DNA of 64,000 bases from Neurospora crassa OR74A. Its lineage: Eukaryota; Ascomycota; Sordariomycetes; Sordariales; Sordariaceae. The stretch spans positions 3,596,001 to 3,660,000 of the forward strand of contig NC_026505.1 of NCBI RefSeq assembly GCF_000182925.2, read 5' to 3'. The notes beneath the pieces are model-generated. The model was not told the DNA's origin, did no database searches, and worked only from the letters and a program-made list of their open reading frames with translations. The position numbers and the translations under genes are program-made. Positions 1-11,644 of this stretch are shown in pieces (the stretch's first letter is position 1; each line of letters begins with the position of its first letter).

Positions 1-2719
1 CGGGTGATAGCTCTCTATATATATCTCCGGATTGCTGTGCCGCAGACGCACCGGCACATCGACTGTCGGTGTCCTGCAGCAGATTCGAGATTGGGACTTT
101 TTTTTTTTTTCCTTTCTTTTTGTTTCCAGTTCCCCAGCCAGTCCGGTGGGTTCTGTGTCCTCCAGGCATGAGATGGTCAAGAAAAGACGGGAGGAATGCC
201 GTGCAAATACCTTATTCGAATCAAGTCAGTGGGAGTCGTACATGGGAGAGAAAAAAGCAAAGGCAAATTGTCGAATGGGAGATATTCCAGCATCCGGCAG
301 AGTCTCAAAAGCCCCTGGAAACTGTGTGAGAGAGGTTGTTCAGGGTCTGGCCGCACGCCAGCCGGAAATGCGCTTATCTTGACCCCCACAGTCCTGTTCC
401 TCGTCATCCATGTGGCTTCGCTTTGTGCGTGTCGTCTCGAGTGTCACTCACTCTCTTTTGATAAAGTCGCAGCACGGGGACTTGTGGTTGGCCAGGGCAG
501 TACACTAGAGGCCCCGAGAGGCGTGGGCAGGTCCCCAACAGCGCACAGATCAGGTACACTACACCAGTGCTCTCGCCGAGGGGAGTGACCTTGATGGCTT
601 CGCGGGTGGCCAGGCATCCCTGTTGGAGCCCCCCGGTTGTTAGAATCATCCACCCGCAAAACCCCCGCTTCCTTCCCTGCCGATTCCCCTCCACTTCCTC
701 CCTCAGGCGCCGCGGTGTTCATCCACATCCTTCCTCCCACCCTGGCCCCACAGGGGCAGTCACAACTCACAACAACCTAACGGCCTGGCTCCCCTTTGGA
801 ACCTGACTCCAAATGTTTCGATACCTGCGCTGCGCACCTGCCCTTCCGGAGAGGTAATGGATTGTAACCCTGTCCGGGTGTCCATTTCAGTCGGCAACGA
901 AACGCCTCGACACCCCGAGAGGGGGCAATGCCAGGAACGGCAATGTTCTGACAATGACTGCAGATGCAGATTGTACATAGGTAGGTAGGTACCTTGGCCA
1001 AGTACCTGTTCATCTCGTCGTGGTGATGTGGGCTGGTCGTCGGTGGCCGTTGTACCTACCTAGCGCCACAGCTCCTCCAACAACGCCGGCGTGGTGGGTA
1101 GACTGGTGTGTAGGGCTACAATCCCTCCATTCTCCCCACGGGGTGAAACTGTATCCAAGTTTACCGACGGATATCAAGTCCCGAACATCATCGCCATCAT
1201 AGCTTTACCCCAGAGCCCCCCCGAGGCCTCCTCCCACCTTTACGCGGGACTCTACACTAGAGACTGCACTCCATCGGGAAGGAGGCCGCGGTATCGTACG
1301 GCGGCCTTATGTAGAGTACTCGGACGCCGTTGAGGTTCCCGGATTTGAACCCGTCAGACTCTGAATTATAGTAGCCAAAAGCTAGAACAACGCCGTGGCC
1401 GGAGCTGCTGCATTGGGTGTTGGTACCTCGTTCATGCCGGCAACCCGTCTCACGCCTAGAGGTACCAAGACCCTGGTCCCGTTGTCGCAACCTACTATCT
1501 CCCTCATTCGAATCTTCCCTGCGAGGTGGGCGTGCACGCCGCTATCTCCCTCCTTCCATCTCAGTCGATGTCTCTCCCATCCCGTCATTACATTCTACAA
1601 CAACACAACCAGTGAACAGGACCCACGAGCCAATTGTCAGGACAAATAGTGTCGGGAATTCAAATCCAATCATCCCGCTACTGACTCAGGCTCCTTTGCT
1701 GCCTTCGACCATCATATCTGAGTCTACAGGTTGTCCCCCCCACCACGCAAGCGCTGATCTCTTTGATCTATCTTGTTGGCCGTTTTGTCCATCCGCCCCC
1801 TGCGTATACTTCACGCCCACGTACGTATCATCAGATTCACACCAGGCGTGACCTTCACTTATCGGCGCCACGGAACGAAAAGCAAACGTTCAGCATCCCA
1901 TCGCAACGCTCAGGGCGGGCCCCTCATCAAGTAGCAACCTCGCTGGGCATATCAAGATCCACGATACTTGCTGCACCCCTTCCTCCCTATCATACCTCTC
2001 CCTCTCACGACATCCAGGTCCACCGCCAGATTAGGCTTGTGCCAGATTGCACCAGATTGTGTCAGATTGTGCCAGAATTCCATCGACAAGAGGGACCAGC
2101 TAGCCAGCCCCCACCGCTTCACAGGTCACCCTTTATCGCCGGTTCCTGGATCATCCTCTCCCCCCTGGCTGCCTTGTTTTGACCCCTTCGGGCACACCCC
2201 AGCCGTTAGGACTTGTCGACCAATCCACAGGCGCCCTACCCAGCGATCTTGTCCCCGGCCGGTGATATACATACCTCATACGGAGCCGCTCGAAAGCCCA
2301 ACGGCTCCTCTTGACTTCCGTCATCAACCCACACTGAACCTCCCGTCTCCCCACAGTTTCCACTTGTTTCGCTAAAGTACCAAGAGACCCCTGACTCTTT
2401 CCCATCAAGTTGGACCGTGAATGTCCAACGTCCTTTTTGTTTATCTACCATTCCATGGACCTCCGACGATTCTCCCATCAGCAATTCGTTGCCATGTGTG
2501 AGCCTCGATAGTAACCACCACGAACAGTACCTATCTATCTACCTACCCTACTTACCTTACTTACTGACGTGAGTCGGTACCATCACCCTTGGGCGTCATT
2601 TATACACTACGTCACGCGATCCTTCCACCGTTCTCATTCACCTTAACCCTGTGAAGGAAGGGCGTTGTTGGAGTCAGGAGGTCGACGGGACGACAGTTGT
2701 TCCGGGGAAGTTGACGGGC
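1..2719. other. Non-coding region upstream of the 2720 gene
   Basis: No convincing gene is visible; the open frames here are short and show no recognisable domain. The right part (about 1960-2500) is rich in pyrimidine runs and short CT tracts, which is usual for fungal promoters and 5' leaders, so it probably contains the promoter and leader of the gene at 2720. It also holds TACC/GGTA tetranucleotide repeats (983-993 and about 2527-2565) and a phased decamer repeat, listed separately. Confidence 0.5.
2024..2080 (+). repeat. Phased ~10-bp repeat with CAGATT core
   Basis: Four decamers lie in register at 2041-2080: GCCAGATTGC, ACCAGATTGT, GTCAGATTGT and GCCAGAATTC. A further GCCAGATT lies at 2024. 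The spacing is one helical turn. The array sits about 640 bp upstream of the 2720 start codon, so it could be a cluster of protein-binding sites or a simple tandem expansion. Confidence 0.6.
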
Positions 2720-4342
2720 ATGTCAGCCAAGTCATCCCCATCGCCGCTCCAGGCGCCGGTCAACAACCCAGTGGACGAAACCGCGATGCCCAAGGGCCAT
2801 TGTCGATACATTCTGTGCGTACCAGAAATCAAGGGCCACCGATGTGCCTGCGTCGGCTTCTCTCGCCAGAAAGGCATTCCGGGCGCGACCTGCCAGTGTG
2901 GTCATTTGGCCTGCTATCATCAGAAGGAGCCAGACTCGTTACCTGGCGACCAACTCGAACTGCTAAAGAGGCGTATCCAACAACTTGAGGAGCAGGTTAC
3001 TAGAGGTATTGCTGAAGATGTTGTCAGCAGGTTGTCTGATGTGGAGCACGACATGAAGAAGACCAGAGGTATCGTAAGCAGGTTGACAGACGTGGAGGAA
3101 ACCTTGGAGAAGAGTAGGGAAGAGTTCGGTGAACAGATCAAAGGGACCTACCGGAATGTCAGCATCAGCTGGCGGTCAATCGAACAACTAGAGCGCAAGA
3201 CTCAACATCAGGACGAGCAACTGCGTGAAGTGTGCGAGAGGTTGAGGGTCCATGATGAGCAGCTTGACAAGTTACAGGCAGGACAGCTGGAACTCAGGGA
3301 CGCCGATATAAGCCTCGAAGAACGGATCGAGAATATTGCTGAGACGATGGAAGAGCTGGAGGACTCGCAGGACGCACGGGACGCAGAGGAAGACGACCAT
3401 CTGGCCAAACTTAACGGACATCACCCCCGAAGAAGGTGCACATCTGACATGTCTCGCCCAAACTTTCCTGCAGGCCCTTTGGGCCTTTTGGGCGGTGGCG
3501 CAAATCCCATCGATATTCACGGCCACTCGCAAGTAGGGCGGCCGCCCGTCCGAGAATATGGAGAAGGATCCGCGCTCGACGGGACTCTGATCTCCCACGC
3601 CACAAGAACACCCCCGCTCTCTGCCCGGTCGACGGGTGCCTGGACCGTTCATATTTCGCTGCTTCCCCATGCCCGTGTGCCCATGCCGTTCGAGAGGAAT
3701 ACCAACGCGTACCAACGATGCCTATCACGGGGTCTCCACCAAATGGTAGCTGTTCATGGGAGGGACGCTTCGTCATTTGTCAAGGCCGTTGAGAAGGCGT
3801 TCGGCATGTTCCTGAGAGGCCGTTCGTGGATGCCCCTTCAAGCCAAACTCTGCGACGCCGAGCCACTCCAGGGCCTTCCGATGCTGCGTCAACTTGAAGC
3901 TTCCCTAGTCGACTCCAGCTACGACCACGACTTCCTCCGCAAGAACTGTGCCGTTTGCGACGCGAGTGGTATGATCGACTCGCTATACATTGCTATGCGG
4001 CACGACACCATTTCGTGGCACACGCTGAGGCATGCTCCTGTATTCATGGAAGGCCTCGAAGCCGCGTGGGCATATGACCCGATGCTCGACACGGATCCTT
4101 TTGATGGCGACATGGCCGTTGACGACAGGGAACGGCCCGCTGCCGGTGAGATCACCTCGGTATTGCCTTCTTTGGCGCCGCCATCCTCCCTCAAACGGTC
4201 TCGCGCAGAAATGTCTCGATCTAATAGCTTTGGGGCAGCCGCTCCTTCAGTCGATGGTGAAGCGACCCGAGTAAAGCGGACTTGCCCATCACCACCTTCC
4301 AGCTCCATCCTGGAGCTGCGAAGGCGCGTTGAAACGGCATGA
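2720..4342 (+). CDS. Uncharacterised protein with N-terminal Cys/His cluster and central coiled coil
   Basis: Single-exon gene encoding 540 aa. The frame stays open upstream to 2651, but only through a GTG; the first ATG is at 2720, so I start there. Residues 28-67 carry a dense set of possible metal ligands (Cys28, 33, 42, 44, 58, 60, 65; His40, 62, 67) ending in CQCGHLACYH, which looks like a small zinc-binding module. Residues about 80-235 are rich in Leu, Glu and Lys in heptad-like order (RRIQQLEEQV, VSRLSDVEHD, VSRLTDVEET), a probable coiled coil with near-repeated segments. A lower-complexity linker follows, then a well-conserved-looking segment (about 330-470) and a Ser/Pro-rich basic tail with possible nuclear-localisation stretches (KRSRAE, RVKRTCP). 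I do not recognise the family. An oligomeric protein with a zinc module is the most that can be inferred. Confidence 0.8.
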   Translation: MSAKSSPSPLQAPVNNPVDETAMPKGHCRYILCVPEIKGHRCACVGFSRQKGIPGATCQCGHLACYHQKEPDSLPGDQLELLKRRIQQLEEQVTRGIAEDVVSRLSDVEHDMKKTRGIVSRLTDVEETLEKSREEFGEQIKGTYRNVSISWRSIEQLERKTQHQDEQLREVCERLRVHDEQLDKLQAGQLELRDADISLEERIENIAETMEELEDSQDARDAEEDDHLAKLNGHHPRRRCTSDMSRPNFPAGPLGLLGGGANPIDIHGHSQVGRPPVREYGEGSALDGTLISHATRTPPLSARSTGAWTVHISLLPHARVPMPFERNTNAYQRCLSRGLHQMVAVHGRDASSFVKAVEKAFGMFLRGRSWMPLQAKLCDAEPLQGLPMLRQLEASLVDSSYDHDFLRKNCAVCDASGMIDSLYIAMRHDTISWHTLRHAPVFMEGLEAAWAYDPMLDTDPFDGDMAVDDRERPAAGEITSVLPSLAPPSSLKRSRAEMSRSNSFGAAAPSVDGEATRVKRTCPSPPSSSILELRRRVETA

Positions 4343-6098
4343 CTGGAAGAAGAAGATGTACGCTCGCATCTGAGCTCGATAAGTAGTAATGGGCGTTATT
4401 ATCAGGGCGGTAGAATATTATTATCGGGTTTTTGACTTGATGTGCCCAGATAGTCATGTAAGGAAAGAAGGAGGGCATATGTCGACATTTGTCAACAACA
4501 GGCGTTTGATTGAGACGGGCAAACGGGGGCGTATGCTCACATATTTGATGGCCATGTTTTTCAACTTCCGGGTCGAGAAGGGGTAATCTGGTAACAGGAT
4601 GCACACGGTCACCTACCAGCATTCATCCTATAGATGTTGTGTGTGTGTCGGTGATTTTATTTGCATTCTGTTTAGCTGCTTATCTTCGTTGATACTTTGG
4701 TTCGAACCCAGATAACTTCAGGCTCTAACACAACTCTTTCGGGGCGATTAGCTAGAAAAAGGCAGGCGCGTGACGACGATGATGGCAATCATGACGACAA
4801 AACGCGGAATGTATCAATGAAACTTGGAAGTTGTTTCCAAAGTTCCTCCGGAGTGCAAACGAATCGTATAACCGTTGATGACACTGCTGTTGATAGACGG
4901 GCGAGGCGTGTGTCACTTCGATGAGTTTTCGGGATGGAGCCTATAAAGGGCTGACAGAGTAGGAGAGAGAAAAAAGAAATCTGATAATTAGACATATAAA
5001 TAAAATTTTAGAAAAAGAAAAAAAAAAAAACCAAGAAGAAGGGTATATATCCGGCAGTATTCGAACAGGAAAAGGGCGGTCAAGACTTTGTCTCACAGTC
5101 GACACGGTTCGTTTGTAACACACACTCGTCGTTCAAACTGCAAATTCTTAGTAGTTCGACCGACCTCACTCAGTGAGGCAATGATCCCTTGCCGAACAAG
5201 CCCCAATTCAGGACTTTAGGGACTGTGTCTGGCATGCCTTCTCGAAGTACGTATCGGGTTGTTAATGCTGTGGTCCCTGGGGCGAGATGCCCGATGTTCG
5301 TGTACTTTACGCTAGTGGAACATAGTGTAGCAGCTTGGTATATAAAGATAATGTATTTGATCAGCTGCATCCCGTCCCTGTATCTCCAGATGAAGCCGTT
5401 GGGTTTTTGGTGGCTGTACCGGATTGGATGAGAATAAGTAGAGGTAAATTTACTTGGTTGCTGCACGTTTGTTACCTGATACATTATACCTGTACCTATC
5501 TCCCATTCACCGATGTTGTCGTACGTGTCATGCCCTTTGGGAGGCGGAAGTAGACGTTAAATATAACGACAACAACAACAACAACAACAACAAATCCCAT
5601 TCACCGATGCCAAATGGAAACCCCGCCTTAACTGGTCGAAGCAAACTGCTCCACTTTCTGCCCTACCGCAACGGGCACGCGAGCTGGGGAGGGTGGAACC
5701 TTGTCTTATCGATAGGGCGTGTGGGTTCCAAGTGGAAAGCACCCTAGCAAACAAGCGGACCCATACGTGCCAGCCGTGCCTGGCTGGGCTTCTCGATCCA
5801 ATTCATCCACCGACGACAAAGCCAACTTCAACCCTTTCCACTTCCCACAATCGCGACGACAGATCACACGCATCCTTCCGCTACACAATTCGCCCGCAAT
5901 GACCGCAATCTAGTCTAGCATACGACTATTATTCATCTCGCGGACCTTCCGCTGCTCTTAGTACCCCGACTGTTTTCCTGCCAATCAACAAATCGGCAGC
6001 AATTGCGAACATCCAGTTACCGCTGTCTTGCGCCCGGACGCGGAATACAACTGTCTACCATCGCCATTGACATCACAAAGCCCACTCAGTCTGCAGTT
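4343..6098. other. Intergenic region with (AAC)n microsatellite
   Basis: No gene is supported. It contains a (AAC)n microsatellite at about 5567-5593 and an A-rich stretch at 5000-5033. The right end (5820-6098) is C/A-rich and pyrimidine-rich, as expected for the promoter and leader of the gene starting at 6099. Confidence 0.5.
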
Positions 6099-7963
6099 AT
6101 GGATTTAGATATTGAGATGGACGTGGACGACGTCCATGACGTTCAAGACATCCCCCAGATACCTGAGGCATACACGCACGACATCATCACGGGCGAGGAA
6201 CAGGTTTGCGCTGGCTCCAGTCCCTACCTTTTCGGCTCAGCTGAGCCAAGACAAGTCACTTATCAATCATTCTGGTCTACAGGAACCCGGCGAGATTGAC
6301 GATGACGGTCCCGACAACGTTAACGGCAACGGCGACCATGCGCAGTCCGACAAGGCACTTGTCCCTACGAAAGTCCACGTTCGCGGTCTTGACACATTCA
6401 ACCCTGAGCAAGTAAAAGGCTACGTTGCCGAGCACTGTGGATTGACCCAACTCGACAGGGTGGAGTGGATCGATGACACCAATGCAAACCTTGTCTTCAG
6501 GTCCGAGGCTATTGCCCAGGAGGTTCTCGTTGCTCTCGCATCGGTCGCTATTGCCGACCCAACAGCACTACCGCCACTGGAAGAAGTCCCCGCCAAGGGC
6601 TTCTCGGGAAAACCAGATAGCGCTTTGTTTATCCGTTTCGCCGTCCAGGGAGACAGGAAAGTCGTCGGTGCTGCGGCCCGCAGCCGTTTCTACCTTCTAC
6701 ATCCAGAATACGACCCAGAGGAGCGAAAGAGGCGTGGCGAGTTCAGAGATCGGAGGTACAGGGATCGCGATGACGGCCCACGGGGCAGGAAGAACTATAG
6801 GAACGACCGAAACGATCGCCGTAGAGAACTTGAGGAAGAGGAGAGTGAGCCATTTGACGTCAATCTTTACGATGACGACTCGACAGCGCTAGGCAAGCGC
6901 ATTACAAGGCCTGCTTCGACACGTCCTCGGTCGCGGTCTCGGCGTGGCTCGGTTTCCAGCAATTTCTCGACCGAATCTAACAGACTGAGGTCGTACTCGC
7001 GACAGAACCGAGAAAAGGAGCTCTTCCCTGACCGCCGCCGCTCCAGATCGCCACGCCAGCGCAATCGATCAGCATCACCACTACGAGATCGTGATAGTGA
7101 CGCACGGATGGATTTAGACACCGAGAGAGACAACAGATACAGGGATGCTGCTTCGCTACGCAGCCGGGAGAAGGGTCGGGCGATCAAGGAGCGTCTGGCC
7201 AAGACAGAATCTCCCAGAGATCGAAGCAGAGACGACAACACCACTAAGGAGCTTTTCCCCTCAAAAGCCAACAAGCCCAAAGAACTCTTCCCTACCAAGG
7301 TATCTTCAACTATTGGCAGCAGGGCAATGATGGATCAAGTGGAGGAAGACGTCGGAAAGTTGGCAAGCGGTATGTTCGACATTTCTTTAACAACATCACT
7401 CACAACAGTCACAGCGGAAGCAACAGCATCGCAGCACTTTGTCAAGCAGGAGGGCTTCTCCTTGCGGGGTCACACGGTCTTTTCAACGCTTGCGAACCTA
7501 GAGAAGACCGTCTCCTCTCGCAGATAAAGGCTTTCCTTCTTGGCAAAGTAGTGCGGTGATGCAGCGACTGTCAAGGCACGATTGCGCGTGCCCGCTACAT
7601 GAGATACGTCCAAACGCAACAGATGACAAATGCTCGACTCAACTAAAAATAAACAAAAAACGAAACATCTTGATGAATCCATGATTAACGACGTATATAG
7701 CTAAATTAGCAGATCGAATTGCGCGGACAACGACAACAACGACATCCGCTGGAGGTTTTAGCATCCGTGGTCTGGCGACCAAGAACATTAGCACCGACCA
7801 AGGGTTCAGGATCAAGGGGACAGGGACGACAAGCACGACGGTAAAAGAACTATTCCCGGAGAAGTTTAGCGGAACAGGAACCAACGCAGGAAAAGAATTG
7901 TTTGCTGAGAAATTGGAGGGTAGAGGGCAGAGGAGGCGAAGAGCTGAGGATATGTTCTATTAG
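6099..7963 (+). CDS. NCBP3-family (DUF2414) nuclear cap-binding RNA-binding protein
   Basis: Three exons: 6099-6203, 6283-7369 and 7710-7963, giving 481 aa (1446 nt with stop). The N-terminus is acidic (MDLDIEMDVDD). An RRM-like domain at about residues 63-125 carries RVEWIDDTNANLVF, matching the W-(L/I)-DD signature of human NCBP3. It is followed by SALFIRFAVQGDRK and RFYLLHPEYDPEERKRRG, also typical of the family, then an Arg/Asp- and RS-rich region with repeated KELFP motifs. The last exon restores KELFPEKFSG, KELFAEKLEGRG and the terminal RRRAEDMFY. The family is known to bind the cap and join the nuclear CBC/mRNA export machinery; nuclear location is inferred. Intron 1 (79 nt) has an unusual GTTTGC donor. 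Intron 2 is 340 nt, from GTATGT to TTAG, with a branch-like ATTAAC; it joins as GKLAS-ADRIART. Reading on without splicing hits a stop at 7525. Confidence 0.85.
7426..7562 (+). repeat. Foldback (imperfect inverted repeat) inside intron 2 of the NCBP3-like gene
   Basis: The left arm (7426-7481) and right arm (7504-7562) are complementary at roughly 70% of aligned positions, around a 22-nt loop (7482-7503). The inner stem, ACGGTCTT against AAGACCGT, is perfect. Several mismatches are of the type that would still pair as G-U in RNA. As intron RNA it would form a long hairpin. It could be a decayed inverted repeat or a conserved RNA structure. Confidence 0.75.
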
Positions 7964-8975
7964 ACGACGGCACCTCGGCGAAAGAAAGGATGAACTTATG
8001 CTTGCGACCTACATAGTCGAAGGGAGCCGGACCGTCGATACTCATAGGGAAGGGACAAGAGCAAGATGCTCGTTCATGGCAGTGTGCTTATCTGGCCCTG
8101 TCATCGATCCCGCGTAACGTCAGTCGGTGTATCCCGCTTATGCCCGACTTCCCCCTATATGGGATCAAGTCTGGACGATGCAGTCGAGCAGTTACAGGCT
8201 GGTAGATTGTAAAACCCAACAAGACTGGAAAGAAGATATTGACGCTGACCCGCTAGGTCGGGAAAATTACTAGTGATGAACCACGTCACAAGTCACTCCG
8301 CGCATAGATGTTGTAAATTCGTGTTAATGAGTGCAGCAGTGAGATGTTTGTGAATATAGTTGGGAAGGTGACATGGTTCATGAAACAAACTTGTTGGCCA
8401 TACAGTAGTTACTAGGTATCCGTCATGTCCGCAGCAGCTTTGTGGAATGAGGAGAGAGCAAGGAGCTCAACAAAGCCGAAAGTAAGGAGCGCAGTTTCAG
8501 ATTGCTAGGCAAGCACAATCCCTTCACTCATGCGTTCACTTCCATCCGAAGTAATCCATGTCTTCATGGCTGCCGGCGAGTGCGGTTGGCGACTTAACCC
8601 GAATAGCCCTTACCGGCATCAAGCTCTGTTAAACCAAACCCTGTCTGCATCCCGCTTTCCATCAGATTCTGATTGATTGCCAACCTTCTCAGCTCAACCG
8701 CACGCCGCATCCGAATCATATCGACCAGCCCGTCGCCCTACCCCGCCAAGTGTGGCACATTTAGGTCACTCAAAACTCGGTAACACTTGACGCCTTCATT
8801 CGCTCTCGCCTCTGTTCCCGGCAAATCGATGTTAAGCTGCTAGACTAACCTTAAGTTGTGAGAGAACGGCGGCGCGCAAATTCGAAGTAACTGACTATAC
8901 ATCCGCTCGGAGGAGTTCCGCCAGAGTTTACGTTCGGTCAGCAGCCGATATTTCAAAACGTACGTAGCGAGCGGG
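7964..8975. other. Intergenic region between the NCBP3-like and Ser-rich genes
   Basis: No coding region or RNA gene is recognised. It presumably holds the 3' end of the NCBP3-like transcript and, in its C-rich right half (about 8640-8975), the promoter and leader of the gene starting at 8976. Confidence 0.5.
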
Positions 8976-11644
8976 ATGGCCGACAGCACCAGCTGGTTGC
9001 GTAGATTCCAGCAATCTCGCGCGCAGCCTGCCAAGCAACAACCGCAGCCCGTCGTCACTTCTACATCGGAGGATAGCTCTGTCACAAGTGTAACGACTAT
9101 AGACGGTAGCGGAAACGCCTTGCCTTTATCCCGTCCCGGGTCAACCAGCAAACACCATAACAATGACGGTGGCATCCACGTAGTCAGAAACGTGGGGAGC
9201 GGGAGCGGGAGCGGGGGAATAGCCTTCGGGGGCAACACCAGCGGGTCTGGACCACTGCCGCCCAAAACTCCCACAGCGGGTGTTTTCTCCTCGGGAACTT
9301 CAACGGCAAGCTTACGTCGACCATCACTGCCTCATCAGAAATCGCCAAGCGATAGCAATGTTATTGGTACCAGTAGCCGATTGTTGAGGTCGAGGCCGTC
9401 AGCTACTTTCCAGCGGGTCTCAAGTTTGCTTAATCTCGGAGCAAGTGGGAATGGAGCAGATTCGCCCTCGGCCACCGCCCCATCGTCGCCCTCGTTCTCG
9501 TCGGGGCGACCTCGTGAGGGAAGCGGTGGCAGCACCAGCCGCTTTACCTTCTTCCGGCCGCTGACGCCGAGTGCTGCGGCAGCACCGGCACCATCGTTGA
9601 GTGCGTTGCCGCTTAGAAATTGGAGCGCAACGAATGGGGATGATGAGGATGACTGGCTGGGAGGACTGAGGCGGAATGCCGCTAGGGGAAGCCCCTGGCA
9701 TAACCCCAATTTGATGCAGATGGCGGAGACGTTGCAAGCGGTTATGATGACGAAGGGGGATTCGATGACTCATCTTCCTGTCCAGTAGGTCACCTCTTTC
9801 TCTTCTTAGTTCGGCATGATATGGAAGTTACTAACGAATCTGTTGGGTGTCAAAGATATAACTCGCTTGTTCACAACGTACTCGAGGGCTTCGCACACCT
9901 TACAAAGCGGTTGCAAGCCTTAGAACAAGAGCTAGCTGAGCTCAAAAACCTTCGAGAGAAAGAACTGGAGCAGTTCCGAGGAATCAGCGAAGAGTGGATT
10001 CAGCGAGAGGATGGCTACAAGGCCGAGATCAAGCGGCTCGAAGTCGTGCTCGCTAAGGAGAGCAAAGATGGCCTAGCAAGTGTTACGCTGGCGAGACAGG
10101 ATACGCTCATTGATCGGTCAGGGAGCAAAAGGTTCCAGGCGAAGTTGAAGAGGATGAGTACTACCGCTAATCGGGATCGAGGTATGTTGGGCGAATCAAT
10201 TGACGAGGGTGTGCAAGATTGTGAAGAGTTGATGGAGTGGTGTTAACCGATTCTTTGCAGCAGGAGAGAGCGATGATGATGGGGACAAGGTGATGGACGA
10301 GCGCGTTGGGGGTGAGAAGACCAGAGACAGAACTCACTATGGGATCAGAGGTACGGAACCTCGTTGGGTACATTCTAACAATGATCGATGCGATTTACTG
10401 ACTTTGTGTTTTTTGGAGGCTTCCCAGAGAGCTCCCTGCGTATCCTTCCGGTTGAAAATGAAGTACGCATCAGTCAAATGGTGAAGAAACGAGCGGTTGA
10501 GGACAAGCGATGGCGTAGGTCACAATTGCAACCATCCATGGATACTCCTCCTCCCTGTGTAGAAGAGACTCTCGTTGACTCATCATCGCCAACATCTCCG
10601 TCGCCCACAAAGCCGCACAGTGGGCCTCGATCGAGTCAAAATCAGCATGTGGAATCCGTAAACGGCCAATTATACAGTCCCTCTACATCCAGTAGCTCCA
10701 GTGCGAGTACGGCCTCACAGGAGGCAAGCCGTTGCTTGTCTCAAAGGCGCAACATCAACAATCTCGTAATCGAAACGGGGGACGTATCCACGGCCGTAAA
10801 TCCACGACAGCGGCGGATATTTTCGTATATCGAGGGCGAGGCTGAGGTGCTGGGAACGGCCAGTGCTGCTTCAGAGCATCGTCAACACCTCTTTCAAGAC
10901 TATTATGGCTTTCCGAACACACACAGACAGCATGAGGGTCGGAGTGAAACGCAACCACCAGCCGGTACGAATGACATCGACTTGCCCGACCGTAACTCAA
11001 CGTCAACAGTGCACCCGACGGCGAAAGGACCCATGGCCAACCTATCATCAACACGCCCCGCCGAAGAAGATTCGACCACAACCTTCACTAGTGCTTCTTT
11101 GGGATCAAGTAACCTCACAGGCCTCACTCCATCTAACTCCACCGGCTCGGTGATTTGGCTAGGAAAGCGCAAAAGCAGAACGGCAGCGACAGCGACAGCG
11201 GCCGCCACCTCCTCTGCATTTCAAGTGGACCAACCCAGCCACTACGAGACAAGCGTCGGCGGCGAAGATATTGGCAGCGGAAATTACGAGCTCGGAGAAA
11301 TGACCAGCACTACCTACTACCAATACAATTCGACGACGACGACAACCACAAGCCCGAGATTGGGACCTGGATTCGGATCAGGACCGGCGATACCTCCCCG
11401 AACTACCTCCCACCGGCAGCAGCATAGGGTTGGGAATATAAGTCCTATCAAGGACAAGTTTGAGCAACTGTTGCAGCAGCAGCAGCAACAGCAGCAGAAA
11501 CAGTCACAGCCTGGCAGTGGGAAGAGTCCCGCCCGTGTGGTAGAGAAGAGAGACAAAGACACAACAAAGTCTCGGATAAACAAGAATCACGTCTCAGCAA
11601 CGGTACCAAAGTTCAACGAATGGACACATGGGGATCTGCGCTGA
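8976..11644 (+). CDS. Uncharacterised Ser/Thr-rich protein with short coiled coil and polyQ
   Basis: Four exons: 8976-9784, 9856-10181, 10261-10350 and 10419-11644, giving 816 aa. The first intron (71 nt) has donor GTAGGT, branch TACTAAC and acceptor AAAG, joining LPVQ to YNSLVHNV. The second has donor GTATGT and a tandem CAGCAG acceptor at 10258-10263, so one Ala could be included or skipped. The third has donor GTACGG and branch CTGAC, joining GIR to GFPESS. Exon 1 encodes low-complexity Ser/Gly/Pro sequence with (GGGAGC)n at about 9194-9215. Exon 2 encodes a coiled coil (LTKRLQALEQELAELKNLRE). Exon 4 starts with SLRILPVENEVRISQMVKKR, which looks conserved, and ends in disordered sequence with a CAG-coded Gln run near 11465-11500. 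I do not recognise the family; a scaffold or polarity-type protein is possible but unsupported. Confidence 0.75.

Noticed and set aside
1330-1400. tRNA-like string on the minus strand (GGGTTCAAATCC)
   Set aside because: The T-loop is present but the flanking 5-nt stems do not pair, and acceptor and D-arm are not convincing. At most a decayed fragment.
6112-6282. Upstream extension of the NCBP3 frame starting at 6112
   Set aside because: Arg/Thr-rich translation overlaps an acidic N-terminal exon in another frame that joins cleanly to the rest; it is partly intron.
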